Positions 37,492 to 45,781 are shown, counted from the stretch's first letter. The stretch: 64,000 nt of DNA from Pedobacter punctiformis (GCF_027213715.1 NZ_JAPWGM010000002.1:62001-126000), one strand, 5' to 3'. The notes: generated by a model from the letters alone, not told the origin. Numbers and translations: made by a program.

Positions 37492-38457
37492 ATGCATAAA
37501 ATTAATATAGCTTGTTTTACTATTTTGTTTTTCCTTTTTTCTTCCTATAGTAAGGCTCAAATAGCAGCTCATTCAACAGATAAAAGGCCCTTTTTTTTAA
37601 ACACAAATAAAATTAATTGTATAACTCTACCATTTGGGTATTCAGATATTTCAAAACGAATAACCATTGACTCAATTCTGTCTGCAATACGGGATGAAAA
37701 TAAATTGAAAGAACTCAATTCATTAAAATTTGAAGAAGTAATAAAAAAAGATTTTTTACTACTTCCTGAAGAATACGATGTTTTTCTGCCATTTAGCAAT
37801 AATATCAATGAAAAATATGACCGCATTAAAATTGCATCTGATTTTCTGTGTTATGGAGAGTATTCCTTGTACTTTACGGCTGTCTTTAATACCGTTCGTT
37901 ACGCTAAACCATTTATTGAAAAAATTTATTTAATCTCAACGAAGGACGATAAGCTTATCGACATGAAGAGGATATATCTTAATCACGAAAGAGAAATGGG
38001 ATTTTCAAACAATACGCTATTTAATATAGATAAAAATTATATAATTTCTTTACAGGATTACGAGTTTACTGACGATCCTTTTAAATTAAAACCTTTAAAT
38101 AAATATCAGATTCTGCCCTCCGGAAAATTTTCAAGATACTATGATAATGATGGTTTTTATAAAAATGATGAAGAGCAAGGTATGGTGAAAAATCACAACA
38201 GAGAAGGAAAATGGATAGAATTCAAATCAAATGGATATATGGATTTACAAAAATATCCGGAATTTACGGATCCATATACTTATTTGGAAGCGGAGTATAA
38301 AAATGGTTTACCAATTGGAAAGTGGAAATTTTATAAATTATTGCAAAAATATAATGAAGAAGCAGGAGAGCCCATATTAAGTACAAGGAAAAAAGGGCAA
38401 TTGATATATACTGAAATCTATAGAGAAGGAATATTAGAAAAAAGGGAATTTCATTAA
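37492..38457 (+). CDS. Secreted protein with MORN-like C-terminus, hypothetical
   Basis: The 321-aa protein has a signal peptide (ends YSKAQ). Most of the mature part is unknown. The C-terminal 90 residues contain antiparallel repeat-like segments (NREGKWIEFKSNGYMD; YKNGLPIGKWKFYK) typical of MORN / toxin-antitoxin YwqK-like repeats. It ends in REFH, and its 3' end is repeated after the next gene. Confidence 0.55.
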   Translation: MHKINIACFTILFFLFSSYSKAQIAAHSTDKRPFFLNTNKINCITLPFGYSDISKRITIDSILSAIRDENKLKELNSLKFEEVIKKDFLLLPEEYDVFLPFSNNINEKYDRIKIASDFLCYGEYSLYFTAVFNTVRYAKPFIEKIYLISTKDDKLIDMKRIYLNHEREMGFSNNTLFNIDKNYIISLQDYEFTDDPFKLKPLNKYQILPSGKFSRYYDNDGFYKNDEEQGMVKNHNREGKWIEFKSNGYMDLQKYPEFTDPYTYLEAEYKNGLPIGKWKFYKLLQKYNEEAGEPILSTRKKGQLIYTEIYREGILEKREFH

Positions 38458-38471
38458 CGCAATTAAAAACT
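38445..38471. repeat. Direct repeat copy 1 at gene 3' end
   Basis: 27 bp (GGAATTTCATTAACGCAATT onwards) match 39111-39137 at 24 positions. Both copies encode the terminal EFH and stop of their genes. Confidence 0.6.
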
Positions 38472-38598
38472 ATCGGTAAATCCATATGGACTTACAAGTG
38501 ACAGTTACTATAAAATAGAAAATAAATCATTTAAAGATTGGAGAAAATTTTATAAGAAAGGAGTAGGTTTTAACTTGTATAGTGATGTAAATATTTAA
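38463..38598 (+). pseudogene. Coding remnant between two orphan genes
   Basis: A frame without a start encodes LSVNPYGLTSDSYYKIENKS and ends FNLYSDVNI just before the next ATG. It looks like the C-terminus of a lost gene. Not assignable to a family. Confidence 0.3.
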
Positions 38599-39123
38599 AT
38601 GGATACCATGAATTTTATGCTACCCCTCAAGAAATTGAATAGATTATCATATGCTGTTTTATGTAGTGTCGTTTTTTATGTCACTACATCAGGATTATAT
38701 TTTATTTTTAATAAGTTAGCTGATAAAGTTGTTGGATCTCCTTTAGGATCAGCGTATCATTGGACGCATCCCTATTCATTTTTAATGGTATTTGCTGTTT
38801 TTTTTATGATAATGATGCTACTGTTAGGGAGAAACAAAAAGATGATTCATAAAAATATGTTCTATTTCATTTTTTATATATTTTGGATTGCTTTTTCCTT
38901 AATTTTTTCTGGGTTCTTATGGTCTTTTTTTGATATGAATGCAGGTTATTTCCCCCAGGGATATGATTTTTTTAAAAAAATATTTTTAGATATGTTTTAT
39001 GGTTTAACCTGGGGTGGTTTAGCTATTTTAAGCGCCATACCTTTTAATTTTTTAGTTTTTGGAGTGTCGTTTTTTATTATTAAAAATTACAGGACTTTTA
39101 TAGAAAAATCGGAATTTCATTAA
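38599..39123 (+). CDS. Polytopic membrane protein, 174 aa, hypothetical
   Basis: Four predicted helices (about 17-37, 55-75, 88-110, 140-165). No family recognised. Start could be any of the ATGs at 38599, 38608 or 38617. Its last residues (SEFH) and 3' flank match the end of the preceding gene. Confidence 0.5.
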   Translation: MDTMNFMLPLKKLNRLSYAVLCSVVFYVTTSGLYFIFNKLADKVVGSPLGSAYHWTHPYSFLMVFAVFFMIMMLLLGRNKKMIHKNMFYFIFYIFWIAFSLIFSGFLWSFFDMNAGYFPQGYDFFKKIFLDMFYGLTWGGLAILSAIPFNFLVFGVSFFIIKNYRTFIEKSEFH

Positions 39124-39137
39124 CACAATTGAAGACT
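39111..39137. repeat. Direct repeat copy 2 at gene 3' end
   Basis: Partner of 38445-38471, spanning the end of the membrane-protein gene. Confidence 0.6.
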
Positions 39138-39458
39138 TTCCCTTTCTGAAGTATTTAATTGCATCAATATCTTAATTTTATTGCAATAAATGCTTGATTA
39201 ACAATAGATTAATAAATAAAAAAAAACCGACATCAAATCGTTGAAAATTTATTATAATAAAATCTTAACCAAATTACTTTTTTGTCTCGATGCGTTCCCA
39301 AAGTAATTTTAAGAAGAAAAGATAAAATTTAGGCTTCGTATTTTGAGTATCCATAAGACTTCGCATTATGAATATCTGTAAGGATATAAAACCATAAGTT
39401 ATTGGCAAATTGATACATATAAATTTTTATGTTAAGCAAAACCTTCGGATATTTGAGC
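39124..39458. other. Intergenic region before the cassette-like unit
   Basis: AT-rich, no ORF supported. The cassette-like unit starts at 39459/39460 with GTTGTGCGTA. Confidence 0.4.
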
Positions 39459-39468
39459 GTTGTGCGTA
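39459..39468. repeat. Left inverted-repeat end of the cassette-like unit
   Basis: GTTGTGCGTA is the perfect reverse complement of TACGCACAAC at 40857-40866. It lies 38 nt before the ATG at 39507. Confidence 0.65.
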
Positions 39469-39506
39469 ATTTTTCAGCGACACTCAAACATAACACGACA
39501 GAAAGA

Positions 39507-40853
39507 ATGAGATTACTAATTTTTGGACTTTTAATATTAATAACCACAAATTCCTTTGCTCAAAACAATGGACAGTATGTAAAAGACCATAAAGCCAATT
39601 GCAAAATATGGTTAGATGAAGTAACACCTACGGACAGCCTTATTTGGAATGGCAACTGCAAAAATGATTTTGCATCAGGACAAGGTTTTTTGCAATGGTA
39701 TCAAAACAATGAATTGGCAGCTACTTACAAAGGCGAAATGAAGCAAGGAAAATTTGATGGAAAAGGAAAATTTGAAATTATTGGATATGCAAACTATGAA
39801 GGAAATTTTATCGATGGTTCATTAAACGGAAAAGGTGTTGCTTATTATAAAAATGGCGGAAAAACGATTGGCAACTTTGTAAATGGTGAATTTTTAAATT
39901 TAGACACAAAATATTTAAAAATTCTGAAAAAAGAAACTTTAGCTATAAAAAATACTTTTGAGATTTATAACAATATTGGTAAAGACGACCCACTTTTCTA
40001 TTATGCACTCGTTCCTCAAAAAACTATAAAAGCAGTTTTAGTATTGTTTCCATCTACTGGCGAAAGCGCAGAAAATGTAATTAGTTGTAATAAAAATTTG
40101 ATGCAATTAGCTTATGATAAGAATATTATGACTGTAGTTGTAAGTTCAAATTATAACGAGACATTAGAAACTGATGCAATTGCAAAGCAATTTTTTGACA
40201 CCGTTTTTGAAGATATTATTGTGAAATATAAGGCCCCAAAAAATAAATTTGTTTTAAGTGGACTTTCACTTGGCGGAATGAACTCACTTCAATATACAGA
40301 AATGTCTCGTAATGCAAAATACGATACTTACCTTAAACCATTGGCAGTAATTGGCGTTGATCCTCCGGTAGATATGATAGATTTATATAATGGAGCAAAG
40401 AATGCAATTGTTAAGTACGAAAAAGAAGGTGATAAATTATCAGAAAATAAAAAAATGGCTTTGCAAGAAGATCATTTCATAGTTAATAGTTTTGAAAAAC
40501 TATATGAGGGTTCGCCAGAAGGACACGTTGAAAAATATATTGAAGCCTCAACGTATACAAGAAGTAGAGATGATGGTGGTAATGCAAAATATTTGGTTGA
40601 TGTTCCTGTAAGGTTGTATTGCGACCCAGATATATTATGGCAGCTCAAAAACAAAGGACGAACTTATTATGATTTGAATGCAGCCAATCTTTCGGCTATG
40701 ACAAATTTTTTAATGCAAAGCGGAAATACCAGAGCTGAATTCATTCCAGCAATTGGAAAAGGATTTAGAGTTGATGGAACGAGACATCCTCATTCTTGGT
40801 CAATTGTAGAACCAACAGACTGTATAAAATGGATATTAGAACTGATAAAATAA
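39507..40853 (+). CDS. Secreted MORN-repeat / alpha-beta hydrolase protein
   Basis: I start at the ATG at 39507 because it opens a signal peptide (MRLLIFGLLILITTNSFAQ); the longer frame to 39429 crosses the inverted-repeat end. The 448-aa protein has MORN-type repeats (about 40-125: YKGEMKQGKFDGKGKF, YEGNFIDGSLNGKG, NFVNGEF) and then an alpha/beta-hydrolase-like domain with nucleophile elbow GLSLGGMNS and a C-terminal His (RHPHSW). It is probably a secreted esterase or peptidase. The gene is the only one in the cassette-like unit. Confidence 0.65.
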   Translation: MRLLIFGLLILITTNSFAQNNGQYVKDHKANCKIWLDEVTPTDSLIWNGNCKNDFASGQGFLQWYQNNELAATYKGEMKQGKFDGKGKFEIIGYANYEGNFIDGSLNGKGVAYYKNGGKTIGNFVNGEFLNLDTKYLKILKKETLAIKNTFEIYNNIGKDDPLFYYALVPQKTIKAVLVLFPSTGESAENVISCNKNLMQLAYDKNIMTVVVSSNYNETLETDAIAKQFFDTVFEDIIVKYKAPKNKFVLSGLSLGGMNSLQYTEMSRNAKYDTYLKPLAVIGVDPPVDMIDLYNGAKNAIVKYEKEGDKLSENKKMALQEDHFIVNSFEKLYEGSPEGHVEKYIEASTYTRSRDDGGNAKYLVDVPVRLYCDPDILWQLKNKGRTYYDLNAANLSAMTNFLMQSGNTRAEFIPAIGKGFRVDGTRHPHSWSIVEPTDCIKWILELIK

Positions 40854-40856
40854 AAC

Positions 40857-40990
40857 TACGCACAACAGCAGTTTGGTAAAATGGCGGGTTCAGTACTAAA
40901 TTCAATAGCAGTTCTTCGATTGAACATTTCAAAACTGAACATTTGCGCTTTGATTTCCGCCACTTCGCCAAGCTGCAAACCGTTAGCGGT
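40857..40990. repeat. attC-like long imperfect hairpin
   Basis: Begins with TACGCACAAC and ends at GTTAGCGG. Outer arms 40868-40887 and 40957-40976 match at 16 of 20 positions when folded. Inner arms GTTCAGT (40888-40894) and ACTGAAC (40934-40940) are perfect. The nested palindrome resembles an integron attC site. No integrase gene is in the window. Confidence 0.5.
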
Positions 40991-41004
40991 AATTTTACAA
41001 GCCA

Positions 41005-41087
41005 CCCTGCAAACTTTTGTATCCGATTTAAAACGGATAATTAATTTGATGGATGAATTAGATGGCAAAGGAATGAAAGTTCTCTAG
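41005..41087 (+). pseudogene. Possible serine-recombinase fragment
   Basis: The frame ending at 41087 encodes SDLKRIINLMDELDGKGMKV, similar to the resolvase segment that follows the DRLxR motif. The catalytic N-terminus is absent and there is no start. It lies directly after the attC-like hairpin. Weak, eye-based similarity. Confidence 0.25.
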
Positions 41088-41252
41088 TAGAGTTTTTTGT
41101 GATTTGACTACTATGGTATATTATTGTGCACACAAATTACATAAAACCATTTTGTTTGCCCTATATAGTTCATTATAATTCCATCGTTTTCTCATTGTTA
41201 ATTTGGATATTTTGGCCTCGTATCTACTGGTAGATTTCCCTTCAGCCTTGTA
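41088..41252. other. Intergenic stretch
   Basis: Between the accessory block and the HxlR gene; nothing recognised. Confidence 0.4.
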
Positions 41253-41606
41253 CTACTTTATTTTTTCACGGTGATTTAACCCCCATTCAACTAATGTTTC
41301 GGTGACTGGAAAAACGCTCAACCCATATTCTGTCATTGCATAATTCACGGTAATAGGTCGCGTATCCATCACTGTCCGGGTAACAAGGAGATTTATTTCA
41401 AGTTCCCGCAGCTCTTTTGAAAGCATTTTTGCAGATATACCTTCAACTTCACGTTGGATCTTTTTAAAGGTATTTTTTTCATCAATATGATTATTGAGGT
41501 ATCGCATAATTCTTAGCTTCCACTTGCCGCCAAGAATTTCAAGACTATCTCGGATAGCCACAAGCTCCTGCTCACAGGTCGCTTCCTGTTTGATTGATAT
41601 TTCCAT
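41253..41606 (-). CDS. HxlR family transcriptional regulator
   Basis: The 117-aa protein is a winged-helix regulator: LEILGGKWKLRIMRYL, KNTFKKIQREVEGISAKMLSKELRELE, RPITVNYAMTEYGLSVFPV. Cys10 in EATCEQEL is at the place of the redox-sensing Cys of HxlR/HypR-type regulators. It is divergent from the PhzF-like gene, whose transcription it probably controls. The spacer holds three GGTTA-type repeats. Confidence 0.88.
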   Translation of the reverse strand: MEISIKQEATCEQELVAIRDSLEILGGKWKLRIMRYLNNHIDEKNTFKKIQREVEGISAKMLSKELRELEINLLVTRTVMDTRPITVNYAMTEYGLSVFPVTETLVEWGLNHREKIK

Positions 41607-41619
41607 AAGTTGATAGTTA

Positions 41620-41660
41620 ACAAAAGGTAACCAGTAACCATTAGTTAACCGATAACAAAT
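41620..41660. promoter_or_regulatory. Candidate HxlR operator repeats
   Basis: On the minus strand GGTTAAC, GGTTACT and GGTTACC follow at short spacing (about 41629-41651), with a further GTTAAC to the side. They lie between the divergent HxlR and PhzF genes, right at the HxlR start. Confidence 0.45.
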
Positions 41661-41676
41661 TTAAAGTATTGTGTTC

Positions 41677-41684
41677 TAATTTTG
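41677..41684 (+). promoter_or_regulatory. -7 box (TAATTTTG) of the PhzF gene
   Basis: Exact TAnnTTTG match 19 nt before the ATG at 41704, supporting that ATG as the intended start. Confidence 0.55.
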
Positions 41685-41703
41685 AAATCATAAAAATGGA
41701 ACA

Positions 41704-42595
41704 ATGAAAAAAAAAAATCGACTATTACGTATTGGATGTTTTTACGGATCAAAAATTTAGAGGAAATCAATTATCGGTAGTTTATACTGAGGAGCAATTG
41801 AAATTGGAACAATATCATGACATATCAAGGGAGTTTGGGTATTCAGAAACTTCTTTTGTAAATTATTCGGCAGCTGAAAAAGCGTTTAGCGTAAGGTCAT
41901 TTACCCCAGCGAAATTTGAGATCACTGGTGCGGGACATAATTTATTGGGTGCGGTATGCCTGGCTCTTTTAAAGAAATGGGATATTTTCCGTGAACAAGG
42001 TGGACAGACTTGGGTGTTAATGGCGGGTGAAAAAATTCCGCTTAAGATTAATGAAAAGGATGGAATTCCTTACGTTGGCATGAAACAGCGACCTGCTGAA
42101 ATCATTGGAACAGTACCTGCCAGCATAATTGCTGAGGCCATTGGATTAAATGCGGGCGATCTTACCCTTAACGATTGGAATATCAATATTGTAAAAACAG
42201 AGGTGGGGCACCTGATGGTCCCCATAAAGAATTTTGAATTTTTAAACAAAGCGGTATTGAATAAAAGGCTTCTAAAAGAGGCCTCTACCAAATTCGGATT
42301 TGAAGGCTGTTATCTTTTTACGACAGAACATGGCAAAAGTGAATTTCTTGCAGAAACACGTTTCTTCAACCCAAGCATTGGTATTGATGAGGATCCAGCG
42401 ACAGGAACCGCAGTGGGACCATTAACAGGCTATCTTGAAAAACTAGGCTATGTGAAAAAAAACAAAAGTTTACATATCTTACAAGGCGCTTATGTAAATC
42501 GGCCATCAGTTATTGAGGCAGAAGTAGTGACCGATGGAATTTGGATAAGCGGATCTTCTATAATCGTAATGGAAGGCGTACTCTATTTAAATTGA
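41704..42595 (+). CDS. PhzF family isomerase/epimerase, start codon out of frame (A11 tract)
   Basis: The body is a normal PhzF protein: GYSETSFV with the catalytic Glu, RSFTPAKFEITGAGHNLLGA, and GIDEDPATGTAVGPLTGYL. The family includes the phenazine isomerase and many enzymes of unknown substrate. The natural start MKKKIDYYVLDVFT would need ten A after the ATG at 41704, but eleven are present (41707-41717), so the ATG frame stops after 18 codons (at 41758-41760). The PhzF frame itself is closed by TGA at 41705; the only in-frame start left is a TTG at 41732. Sequencing error, phase variation or transcript slippage could explain this. Confidence 0.8.
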
Positions 42596-42871
42596 TTCGG
42601 TTCCCCGTAAGAATACCATTTCATCTTGTTGATTACTGCGAATATTGTTAAAAGATAGTCTTGCTGATAATGGGTTTCCACTTTATTATAGGAATTGATT
42701 TTCAGCTTTTTGATATATACTCGATGAGTAGAGATGTGAAAATCTAATATGGTATTTTCTCCTTAGTTTGGTGAAAAACAATTTTTTTGAAAAAGGACTA
42801 TTTTTTTAGTTATTCCCATAAAGTTTACATCACCGAGATCGGACACAAAATCTGCAAATTATTATAAAAGC
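42596..42871. other. Intergenic stretch
   Basis: Between PhzF and the tRNA-Lys terminator. No gene or repeat recognised. Confidence 0.4.
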
Positions 42872-42906
42872 AAAAAACCATCTTTAAATTAAATAAAGAT
42901 GGTTTT
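42872..42906 (-). terminator. Terminator of tRNA-Lys copy 3
   Basis: AAAACCATCTTTA / TAAAGATGGTTTT stem followed by T-run on the minus strand. Confidence 0.85.
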
Positions 42907-42915
42907 GGCTTTCTG

Positions 42916-42988
42916 TGATCCCGCTGGGATTCGAACCCAGGACCACTACATTAAAAGTGTAATGCTCTACCAGCTGAGCTACGGAATC
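42916..42988 (-). tRNA. tRNA-Lys (anticodon TTT), copy 3
   Basis: Identical to copies 1 and 2. It has the best promoter of the three, at 43025-43056. Confidence 0.97.
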
Positions 42989-43024
42989 ATCTCTCTAAAA
43001 CGTTTTCGTTTCTTTGAAGTGCTG

Positions 43025-43056
43025 CAAATGTAGGGTTCCGAAGCATGTTTTGCAAA
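43025..43056 (-). promoter_or_regulatory. Promoter of tRNA-Lys copy 3
   Basis: TTTG, 20-nt spacer and TACATTTG on the minus strand, a full match to the Bacteroidota consensus. Confidence 0.85.
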
Positions 43057-43325
43057 TAATTTTTTTGCAAATAACTTAGTCTGTTGATTTATAGGAAGAT
43101 TAATTACCTTTTCGCGACTTTAAATATATTCATTCCTTATTTGTAAAGAAATTTAATAAGATTTGACGACCTTATTTGTTTAATTTTTGAGGTTCAGAGT
43201 GCCATATAAACTCTGTTAAGAAGGCAGGTTGATAAATATTAAAATCACGCAAACGTTTGATGATATAATTTTTAATTTATTTGTTTAGTTTGGCACTATC
43301 ATTCAAAACAACCCATAACCAAACT
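43057..43325. other. Upstream region of the sugar transporter gene
   Basis: No gene. A near-consensus TTAGTTTG (43284-43291) is the best promoter candidate for the transporter. Confidence 0.35.
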
Positions 43326-44612
43326 ATGCTTAACCAAACCGCACAAAACCCTTCCAGGGGACCAAAACCACTTGTTATCATTTGTATCTTGTTTTTTATC
43401 TTCGGGTTTGTAACCTGGGCAAACGGAACATTAATCCCTTTCTTTAAACTATCTTTTGGCCTTTCAAATTTACAGGCCTTCTTTGTAACCTTTGCCTCTT
43501 ATATGGCATACTTCTTTTTAGCCTTGCCATCATCATGGATACTTAAAAAAGTTGGGTTTAAAAATGGTATCATTTTAGGCCTGGTCATCTTAGGATTAGG
43601 TTCTTTGATATTCATACCTGCAGCACAAACCCGAACATTTGGTTTGTTTTTAACCGGTATTTTTGTTCAGGGGGCAGCATTGGCTTTACTTCAAACCGCT
43701 TCAAATCCTTATTTAACCATTATAGGGCCTATAGAAAGTGCCGCAAAACGCATTAGTATGGCTGGTATTTGCAATAAATTTGCAGGAATGATTGTGCCTT
43801 TGATTATGGGCAGTTTATTCTTAAAAAATGCTTCGGAAGTTGAGAAGAAAATACAAGAGGCTACTGGTGCTGTACATGAACAATTGTTGAATGATGTTTT
43901 AGGCCGTGTAAATATGCCATATATTATTTTGGCAATAGTTTTCTGCCTTTTTGCAGTTTTAATCAAATTTACGGATCTTCCGGAGGTAGAGGTTGAAGAA
44001 GATGTAGTAGATGAAAGTAAAGGAGCTGTGGTAAAACACCAAAGCATTTTCCAATTCCCACATTTATTCTTGGGCGCCCTTTGTATTTTTGTATATGTTG
44101 GTGCAGAGGTTATGGCCGGTGATATTATTGGTATTTATGGTCGCGAGTTAGGTATTAGTGTAGAAATTAGTGGAAAATTAACCTCTATTACCCTTTTCAG
44201 TATGTTAATAGGTTATATTATTGGTATCATTGCCATTCCAAAATATATCTCTCAACAAAAAGCCCTTAGAATTTGTGCTATTTTAGGCATAATATTTACG
44301 CTTTTATCTTTTATTATTTCCAGTTGGTTTGCGGTAATTTTTGTAGCCTTACTTGGTCTGGCAAATTCGTTAATGTGGCCGGCCATATTCCCGCTTGGTA
44401 TCAGCCACTTAGGTAAATTTACGAAAATTGGTTCGGCTATTATGATTATGGGTATTGCAGGTGGTGCATTAATGCCATTATTGTATGCTTTTTTAAATGA
44501 AAAATTACACATAAACTTTCAATTAGCCTTTCTTTTAACGGTATTACCATGTTATCTTTACATCCTGTTTTTTGCCATAAAAGGACATAAGGCTGGCTTG
44601 AAATTGAAATAG
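43326..44612 (+). CDS. Sugar MFS transporter (FucP/GluP family)
   Basis: The 428-aa protein (from the ATG at 43326; the frame extends upstream only through a TTG) has twelve predicted helices and FucP-family motifs: FFIFGFVTWANGTLIPFFK, SYMAYFFLALPSSWILKKVGFKNGI, GAALALLQTASNPYLTIIGP, EVMAGDIIGIYG. The family moves L-fucose, glucose, galactose or related sugars by proton symport across the inner membrane. The sugar is not clear here. A terminator follows at 44637. Confidence 0.85.
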   Translation: MLNQTAQNPSRGPKPLVIICILFFIFGFVTWANGTLIPFFKLSFGLSNLQAFFVTFASYMAYFFLALPSSWILKKVGFKNGIILGLVILGLGSLIFIPAAQTRTFGLFLTGIFVQGAALALLQTASNPYLTIIGPIESAAKRISMAGICNKFAGMIVPLIMGSLFLKNASEVEKKIQEATGAVHEQLLNDVLGRVNMPYIILAIVFCLFAVLIKFTDLPEVEVEEDVVDESKGAVVKHQSIFQFPHLFLGALCIFVYVGAEVMAGDIIGIYGRELGISVEISGKLTSITLFSMLIGYIIGIIAIPKYISQQKALRICAILGIIFTLLSFIISSWFAVIFVALLGLANSLMWPAIFPLGISHLGKFTKIGSAIMIMGIAGGALMPLLYAFLNEKLHINFQLAFLLTVLPCYLYILFFAIKGHKAGLKLK

Positions 44613-44636
44613 AGTATTTAAAAATACAATATTATT

Positions 44637-44669
44637 TAAGCCCGGTCTATAAAAGGATTGGGCTTTTTT
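44637..44669 (+). terminator. Terminator of the sugar transporter gene
   Basis: TAAGCCC / GGGCTTT stem with a loop that pairs partly, followed by a T-run. Confidence 0.75.
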
Positions 44670-44747
44670 ATGCCATTAATTTTCCCTTATTTTGGGCAAT
44701 TATAAAAAATGAGGAATTACCTCATATCCCAATACTCATATCTGATA

Positions 44748-45242
44748 ATGAACAAAGCTATTTTTTTGGATCGTGATGGCGTCTTAAATCACGAAATGCA
44801 TGATTACATTTGCCGTGTAGAAGATTTTCAAATCCTGGATTACCAAATTCCCGTACTTAAAAAACTCTTTGACGAAGACTACCTGCTGATTGTAATTACC
44901 AACCAGGGTGGTATTGCTTTAAAAAGATACAGCGAAGATGAATTGGCTATTATGCACCAAATGCTGCGAAATGCTTTTACCAAAAAAGGGGCAGAAATTG
45001 CTGCCGTTTATTATTGTCCACACCATCCAACAGTCTCAGGAGTGTGTAAATGCAGAAAGCCACTTTCAGGAATGATTTTAGATGCCATTGATATGTTTGA
45101 TATTGATCCGGCCTTATCGGTTATGATTGGGGATAAGCCACGTGATATTGAAGCGGCTAATGGAGCAGGAGTGAAGGGCATTTTAATTGAACCGGATGAA
45201 CAGATCAGCTACGAAAAGATAAAGGCTATTTTAAATCAATAA
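44748..45242 (+). CDS. gmhB: D-glycero-manno-heptose 1,7-bisphosphate phosphatase-like HAD hydrolase
   Basis: The 164-aa protein (start at the ATG at 44748, giving MNKAIFLDRDGVLN) has the HAD nucleophile DRDGV, motif II VITNQGG, the GmhB zinc site C-P-H-H...C-K-C (YYCPHHPTVSGVCKCRKP), and motif IV MIGDKPRDIEAA. GmhB removes a phosphate in ADP-heptose synthesis for LPS inner core. Relatives act on histidinol phosphate, so the substrate is inferred. It is not next to other heptose genes. Confidence 0.75.
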   Translation: MNKAIFLDRDGVLNHEMHDYICRVEDFQILDYQIPVLKKLFDEDYLLIVITNQGGIALKRYSEDELAIMHQMLRNAFTKKGAEIAAVYYCPHHPTVSGVCKCRKPLSGMILDAIDMFDIDPALSVMIGDKPRDIEAANGAGVKGILIEPDEQISYEKIKAILNQ

Positions 45243-45323
45243 TTTTAACCATATAAGACATATAAGAGCATTTAGTTGAGGTTTCCTTTAATATCTATAC
45301 AATTTAATATCCATACAATTTTT

Positions 45324-45472
45324 TGTTAAATAGCCCTGATTGAAATGACAGCCGCCGATTTTTTCTATCGGGGCTATAATGAAAAGCAGGGGTGTGGCAA
45401 ACGATGACCATAGAAACCTGCGCTCCAAATTAATCCGGATTTCGTTTTATGAAATTATTTGGGCGTTTTAAC
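45324..45472. repeat. Direct repeat A, copy 1 (about 148 bp)
   Basis: Starts TGTTAAATAGCCCTGATTG. Contains a CCGAT/ATCGG hairpin. Nearly identical to 45582-45730 (a few substitutions such as GGGGCT/GGGGCG, and one base inserted near the end). Confidence 0.9.
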
Positions 45473-45480
45473 ACGCTGTT

Positions 45481-45525
45481 CGCTGTATCCCCGGCAGAAA
45501 AAACCGGGGGATGCCGCTGCCATCG
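45481..45525. repeat. Palindromic intergenic repeat B, copy 1
   Basis: ATCCCCGG / CCGGGGGAT hairpin followed by GCCGCTGCCATC. A related copy is at 54541-54584. Confidence 0.75.
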
Positions 45526-45581
45526 TTAACGCGTATTCTAGCTTGCTAAGAATATTTTTTTTAAATTTCCTACACAATCGT

Positions 45582-45730
45582 TGTTAAATAGCCCTGATTG
45601 AAATGACAGCCGCCGATTTTTTCTATCGGGGCGATAATGAAAAGCAGGGGTGTGGCAAGCGATGACCATAGAAACCTGCGCTCCAAATTAATCCGGATTT
45701 CGTTTTATGAAATTTATTTGAACGTTTAAC
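45582..45730. repeat. Direct repeat A, copy 2 (about 148 bp)
   Basis: Second copy, 258 bp downstream of the first. No ORF is conserved between the copies; likely a dispersed non-coding repeat. Confidence 0.9.
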
Positions 45731-45781
45731 ATGTATTCCAGCTATTAACTTCGTTTTTCTTAATCACTTTCGTTTATAAAC

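Noticed and set aside
40881..41087. A plus-strand ORF crossing the attC-like hairpin
   Set aside because: Most of it translates palindromic DNA; only its last 25 codons look protein-like and are listed as a remnant.
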